Assembly: GCA_030527765.1 (NCBI GenBank)
Contig: JAUNAE010000148.1
Coordinates: forward strand, 1 to 8,838
Length of the DNA stretch: 8,838 nt
Reading direction: 5' to 3'
From: Eubacteriales bacterium
Lineage (GTDB): Bacteria > Bacillota_A > Clostridia > Lachnospirales > Lachnospiraceae
Positions 5,364 through 8,838 of the stretch are shown here, piece after piece (the first letter of the stretch is position 1; each line of letters begins with the position of its first letter). A program made the translations under genes and the position numbers. Below the pieces are notes generated by a model. The model was not told the DNA's origin. It searched no databases and saw only the letters and a program-made list of their open reading frames with translations.

Positions 5364-8300
5364 TTACTGAAGTTGTCTTCGTCGGAAAAGAATCGTTCCA
5401 TATCCAGCTGCCAGAATCAGTATCATCAAAAGAATGATCACAAACGGTTTGGAATCCAAATGAAGTCCTGTATCCGGTGTGTAATTTCTTCGGTTCGTCA
5501 CAGTAAAGCCGTTTTCAGCGTCTCCGGTAATCTCCGGAGTTTCATATCCTTCTGCACGTTCTTCCGAAACAGTATAAACGATTTCATTTCCGTCGGAATC
5601 ATACTGATCCAGTCCGGTAAACGTCCAGTTCCAGTCATCCGTCGCAGAAATAGTCTTACTGTCGACTACCGTTTCTCCAGCCTTGAGATGAATGGTAATG
5701 GTCTCCGGTCTCAATTTCTCCATATCATTATTGTCTTTCCAGACTTTTTTCACAGATACTTCTGTTCTTGCTTTTTCATTTGTAAGATAGAAATAACTGG
5801 TTTTGTGAAGTTCCAACATATGAATGTTATAACCGGAAGGTGCTCCGGCAGCACTCATAGCCTGCTCATCTGTTGAAGCAATTCCGTTTCCCATATCTCC
5901 TTTAATGATAAAGTAGAACGGAGTATCATCCAGCTTATATCCTGCGGGAGCCTTTGTTTCCACAACCCGGTACAGCGTATTGCCCTTCAGCACATTTGTA
6001 GATGAATAATAGTCAAATCGTTCTCCACTTCCTTGAGGACCACTCACATCAAACTCCTGGATTGTCGTACTCCAGTTTCCGTTTTGGTACTCTTCCACTT
6101 TGAATTTTGCCTGATTCAGAAATGCGGCATTGTTATCCGCATCAATCTTATAGAAAACAAGCGCACCGTGATCCGAAGTTGCAGAACTGCTGGCATCTTT
6201 CACTTCTGTATTATCTTCACTGGAAGTAATTCCACTAAGTTCGGCGTTATTTTTCAGCTGTCCGTTACCACTTGCACCGGTACTGATTGGCGCCACATTG
6301 TAGGTGTATTTGAGAATATAAGGGGTTTCATCCTGCACCGTGATTTCAAAGTACTGGCTTGCACTTCCCCCTTCATTCACTTCCTCCTGAATCTTAAGAT
6401 TCTCAATGGTTACTTCTTCTCCGAGAGATCCATTCTCATTGCGTTTATAAAGTCTGACACTGCTTCGATCCAGAGATACCGACAGATCTGAAGATTCAAT
6501 CCTGTCTTTCAATGTCAGAATATCGCTGTCCGGCATAAGATCCAGCCCATCCGGATTCAGTTCAATTGTATAATCCACTTTCGAATTGTTGGAAGACTGA
6601 GGTGCACCTTTCTTCGTGATGACTTCCTTCTCTGTTGTCAGTGTTACATTTCTTGTATCACTCAGTCCGTTGAAATTTACCGTATTGGAAAACTCTCTCT
6701 TTACTGTCACTCCGGATCCTGTCGTCGTCACTTTCACATCGTCATAAGAAGACCAGTTTTCATCAATCACACTGTTCACCTGTATTCCGACAATTCGATG
6801 ATCAGGAAGAGGTAATGCCGATCCAAGACCGGAGATTGTCACCGTCAGTGTATTATTTTCATAACTGATGTTCACATTTTGCTGACGTGCAGAAGGACCA
6901 TTCTCGTCCCACAGATTAAAATCAAAACTGTTGCCGTTTCCCATGGGATATACCGCAACACTCAAAGAATTGCTTTTGTTCCAATCTCCATAAGCATCCA
7001 CGTTCGGCAGCGTCAATCCATCCGGCAGCTGATCCACAAACGTCACCGTATCCTGTCCTTCCGGAATCGTTCCAAGAAGAACATAGATCAGACGTCCTCC
7101 CAGACGTGTTTTGACAAGCTCATAATCCATCTCCACATCATTGGCATTCGGAGCTCCATTTACATCATAAACAAGCTTTTGAATTCCACCGTATGAAATC
7201 GTAATATCATGTTCTGCCGTATCCTGTGCATCCTGTGTCCAGACAACATTCGTCAGATGATGACGCATACTCTGAGATGTACTGCTGTCAAAATGAGTTG
7301 GATACTCATCCAGAGTAATATTGGTCACATACAGTCTTTGTCCCGAAGGAGCTCTGAGAATTATTTCGAAGCGATAAGCTCTGCCATTTAAATCGGTTGT
7401 TGCATTATTATCCGAATCAAAATAGGTGATCTCCATTCGATAACCTCTCTGAATCGCCTCAGCGTAAGTCAGCGTCTCAGAAATATCATTGCGGGTTGTT
7501 GTAATTTTTAATCCTTTCGACGGATCTTGAATTGCAGCATTGATTTCGGAAGGAATCATATAATGCAGTATTTCGTATCCGGTCGGCTTGTCATTCGCAT
7601 AATAATGAGATGTTAATCGGTCCGTAATCGCCAGGGCGCCGCTTGTCTGTTCTTCCAGGCCTGTGTAATTTGCCGCAAAACTCCAGTACATTGTTCGATT
7701 ATTGCTGTTCGATCCGTCTCTCTCTTCCCGTAAAAGTTCTTTATTTACCGCAGCACTTGTATTATTTCCAATTCCCGGAACATTTTCCACAGACCATCCA
7801 TCGTCATCTTTCGGCTTCACAGTGACACTGTTTGTATCAGTTACCTGTTTCTGATCGGCACTTACAACACCATCCGTGGCATAGTTTATATACCAATAAG
7901 ACACGTTGGAGTAGTCTCTGTTTGGAAATGTGTATGTGAAAGAATTCCCATTTACCTGACGTCCGGCCATTCCAAGCTGTGTTGATGTCCCATCCTTATT
8001 GACAAGATAAACGTTTCCATAAGTCCCATTAATTGCTGTCCCTGCAGTATCGGTGACAACCATCCCCGAAAGATCCATTCCGTTCGTAAATCCCAGGATT
8101 CTCCACAACATTCCGGTTCCTCCGGCATATCGAACGAACTGTTTTGTCAGCAGAGTTCTGTAATCTGTCGTTGTCTGATCCTCCAGTGTATCATCGGATG
8201 TGACGAAAACATGATTGGAAACCGATCCAGTCTCCAGACGCCCTGCCGGAGTCTTCGGAAAGTTTACATTCACATTGTAAGTAATTTTATAACGTCCATT

Positions 8301-8838
8301 CTCCCCTAATGCCGGAAGATTCGTAATGGTGTAAGACTGCCCGTCGGAGGCCACCTGAAGCTGATATCCGGATACTGTATTTCCCTGATCGTCCGCAATT
8401 TGAAAACTTCCGGAATCAATTACCGCAGACTGTACTGCACTTCCGGTTATGCCTAAGCTATCTTTGATTTCAAACGGGGCATTGGTACCGGCAGTACTGC
8501 TGATGGATACCGTATATTGAATAACACCCGTTTGACCGATAGGCGTATACTGAACTTCATTTTCCTTTTCTACAAGGAAATCTCCCGGATTAATAACTTC
8601 GATTTCTTTGTCTCCGCTTTCATACAGGAACTTTTTCTCGTCGTCTGTCGCCGTTCCGGTATATCTCGCGGTTCCGGTAATATTAAATGTATTGATAATG
8701 GTGTTGTTTTCCGTATTGTAATCATCGTTAAATACAAAGGTTACAAGTCCTGAATTTGATACCGAATACACACCAACCACATTTGTACCCTGGGTGATTT
8801 CTCCGTTCTGTGCACCGTATCGCACGTTCACCGGAAGC
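5364..8838 (-). CDS. Large multidomain LPXTG-type adhesin, probable pilus tip (5' partial)
   Basis: This is the C-terminal 1,157 or so residues of a wall- or pilus-anchored surface protein. The frame stays open to the window edge (Leu-Pro precede the GTG at 8831), so the signal peptide and N-terminal head are missing and that GTG is internal. Residues below count from the codon at 8831. Five Ig-like fibrillar-adhesin domains run from about 84-225, 226-345, 352-547, 548-728 and 731-888. Then come a SpaA/prealbumin-like domain (889-1021, with VVETKAPAGY), a CNA-B domain (1022-1116, with YTVSEE and TVTN), the sorting signal TPDTG (1118-1122), a hydrophobic segment and an RRR tail. Each domain has a candidate isopeptide triad. 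I see no cysteine in this part, so a Cpa-like thioester, if present, lies upstream. The position ahead of sipA and fctA parallels streptococcal Cpa. The role as tip adhesin is inferred, and the ligand is unknown. Confidence 0.9.
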   Translation of the reverse strand, partial: LPVNVRYGAQNGEITQGTNVVGVYSVSNSGLVTFVFNDDYNTENNTIINTFNITGTARYTGTATDDEKKFLYESGDKEIEVINPGDFLVEKENEVQYTPIGQTGVIQYTVSISSTAGTNAPFEIKDSLGITGSAVQSAVIDSGSFQIADDQGNTVSGYQLQVASDGQSYTITNLPALGENGRYKITYNVNVNFPKTPAGRLETGSVSNHVFVTSDDTLEDQTTTDYRTLLTKQFVRYAGGTGMLWRILGFTNGMDLSGMVVTDTAGTAINGTYGNVYLVNKDGTSTQLGMAGRQVNGNSFTYTFPNRDYSNVSYWYINYATDGVVSADQKQVTDTNSVTVKPKDDDGWSVENVPGIGNNTSAAVNKELLREERDGSNSNNRTMYWSFAANYTGLEEQTSGALAITDRLTSHYYANDKPTGYEILHYMIPSEINAAIQDPSKGLKITTTRNDISETLTYAEAIQRGYRMEITYFDSDNNATTDLNGRAYRFEIILRAPSGQRLYVTNITLDEYPTHFDSSTSQSMRHHLTNVVWTQDAQDTAEHDITISYGGIQKLVYDVNGAPNANDVEMDYELVKTRLGGRLIYVLLGTIPEGQDTVTFVDQLPDGLTLPNVDAYGDWNKSNSLSVAVYPMGNGNSFDFNLWDENGPSARQQNVNISYENNTLTVTISGLGSALPLPDHRIVGIQVNSVIDENWSSYDDVKVTTTGSGVTVKREFSNTVNFNGLSDTRNVTLTTEKEVITKKGAPQSSNNSKVDYTIELNPDGLDLMPDSDILTLKDRIESSDLSVSLDRSSVRLYKRNENGSLGEEVTIENLKIQEEVNEGGSASQYFEITVQDETPYILKYTYNVAPISTGASGNGQLKNNAELSGITSSEDNTEVKDASSSATSDHGALVFYKIDADNNAAFLNQAKFKVEEYQNGNWSTTIQEFDVSGPQGSGERFDYYSSTNVLKGNTLYRVVETKAPAGYKLDDTPFYFIIKGDMGNGIASTDEQAMSAAGAPSGYNIHMLELHKTSYFYLTNEKARTEVSVKKVWKDNNDMEKLRPETITIHLKAGETVVDSKTISATDDWNWTFTGLDQYDSDGNEIVYTVSEERAEGYETPEITGDAENGFTVTNRRNYTPDTGLHLDSKPFVIILLMILILAAGYGTILFRRRQLQ
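5466..5480 (-). other. Sorting motif TPDTG of the large adhesin
   Basis: The codons read T-P-D-T-G and are followed by LHLDSKPF, about 19 hydrophobic residues and a basic end. This is the cleavage and transfer signal for a sortase, normally cut between T and G. The residues after the G closely resemble those of the backbone pilin (DTG, three residues, DS, one residue, P, aromatic), which suggests that one sortase handles both. Confidence 0.8.

Noticed and set aside
4970..5437. Plus-strand open frame of 155 codons
   Set aside because: It lies antisense to the adhesin end, the unknown gene and sipA, which have clear domains or ribosome sites; its product is Ser/Phe-rich with no recognisable motif.
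8829..8831. GTG as the start codon of the large adhesin
   Set aside because: The frame stays open to the window edge (Leu-Pro precede it), no signal peptide follows, and the sequence begins in the middle of a beta-rich domain, so the codon is an internal valine.
1..8838. CRISPR array, tRNA, rRNA, insertion sequence or integrase
   Set aside because: I saw no regular spaced repeats, no cloverleaf or rRNA-like stretch, and no transposase or recombinase motif on either strand.

Overview
The window reads as part of a chromosome of a low-to-moderate GC Firmicute. The sorting signals, the Clostridia-style pilin domains and the strong AGGAGG-type ribosome sites suggest a gut Lachnospiraceae-like Clostridium. 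The taxonomic placement is inference. Every convincing gene lies on the minus strand, so transcription runs from position 8838 towards 1.

Positions 8838 to 1119 hold a sortase-assembled pilus operon. In transcription order it contains: a very large LPXTG-type adhesin, probably the pilus tip, cut off at its 5' end by the window edge; a 117-residue soluble protein of unknown function; a signal-peptidase-I homologue whose catalytic Ser and Lys are both replaced, as in Streptococcus pyogenes SipA; an FctA/Spy0128-type backbone pilin; a class B sortase; an FctB-like minor pilin with one degenerate FctA-like domain and one CNA-B domain; and a second, smaller sortase that looks like class D. Apart from the unknown gene and the extra sortase, the order matches the streptococcal FCT pilus islands (cpa-sipA-fctA-srt-fctB). 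The genes are tightly packed (11 to 12 base gaps, or overlaps). The two exceptions are the gaps on either side of the backbone pilin gene, and each of these contains a GC-rich hairpin.

The likely division of labour is as follows. The class B sortase, with the SipA-like protein as an assembly partner, polymerises the backbone and adds the adhesin; those two substrates share an unusual D-T-G-x3-D-S-x-P sorting signal. The minor pilin carries a different signal (LIQTG-QLNWPIPVL type) and is probably the base subunit, attached to the wall by another sortase. Most of the extracellular domains carry Lys/Asp-or-Glu/Asn triads expected to form internal isopeptide bonds.

Positions 1118 to 960 are a non-coding gap with two promoter-like sequences and a long AT-rich inverted repeat. 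Positions 959 to 1 hold a twin-arginine translocase operon: a long TatA/TatB-like protein with an acidic tail, a second minimal TatA, and the start of tatC, which runs off the window. The Tat genes look like a separate transcription unit, and nothing in the sequence ties them functionally to the pilus.
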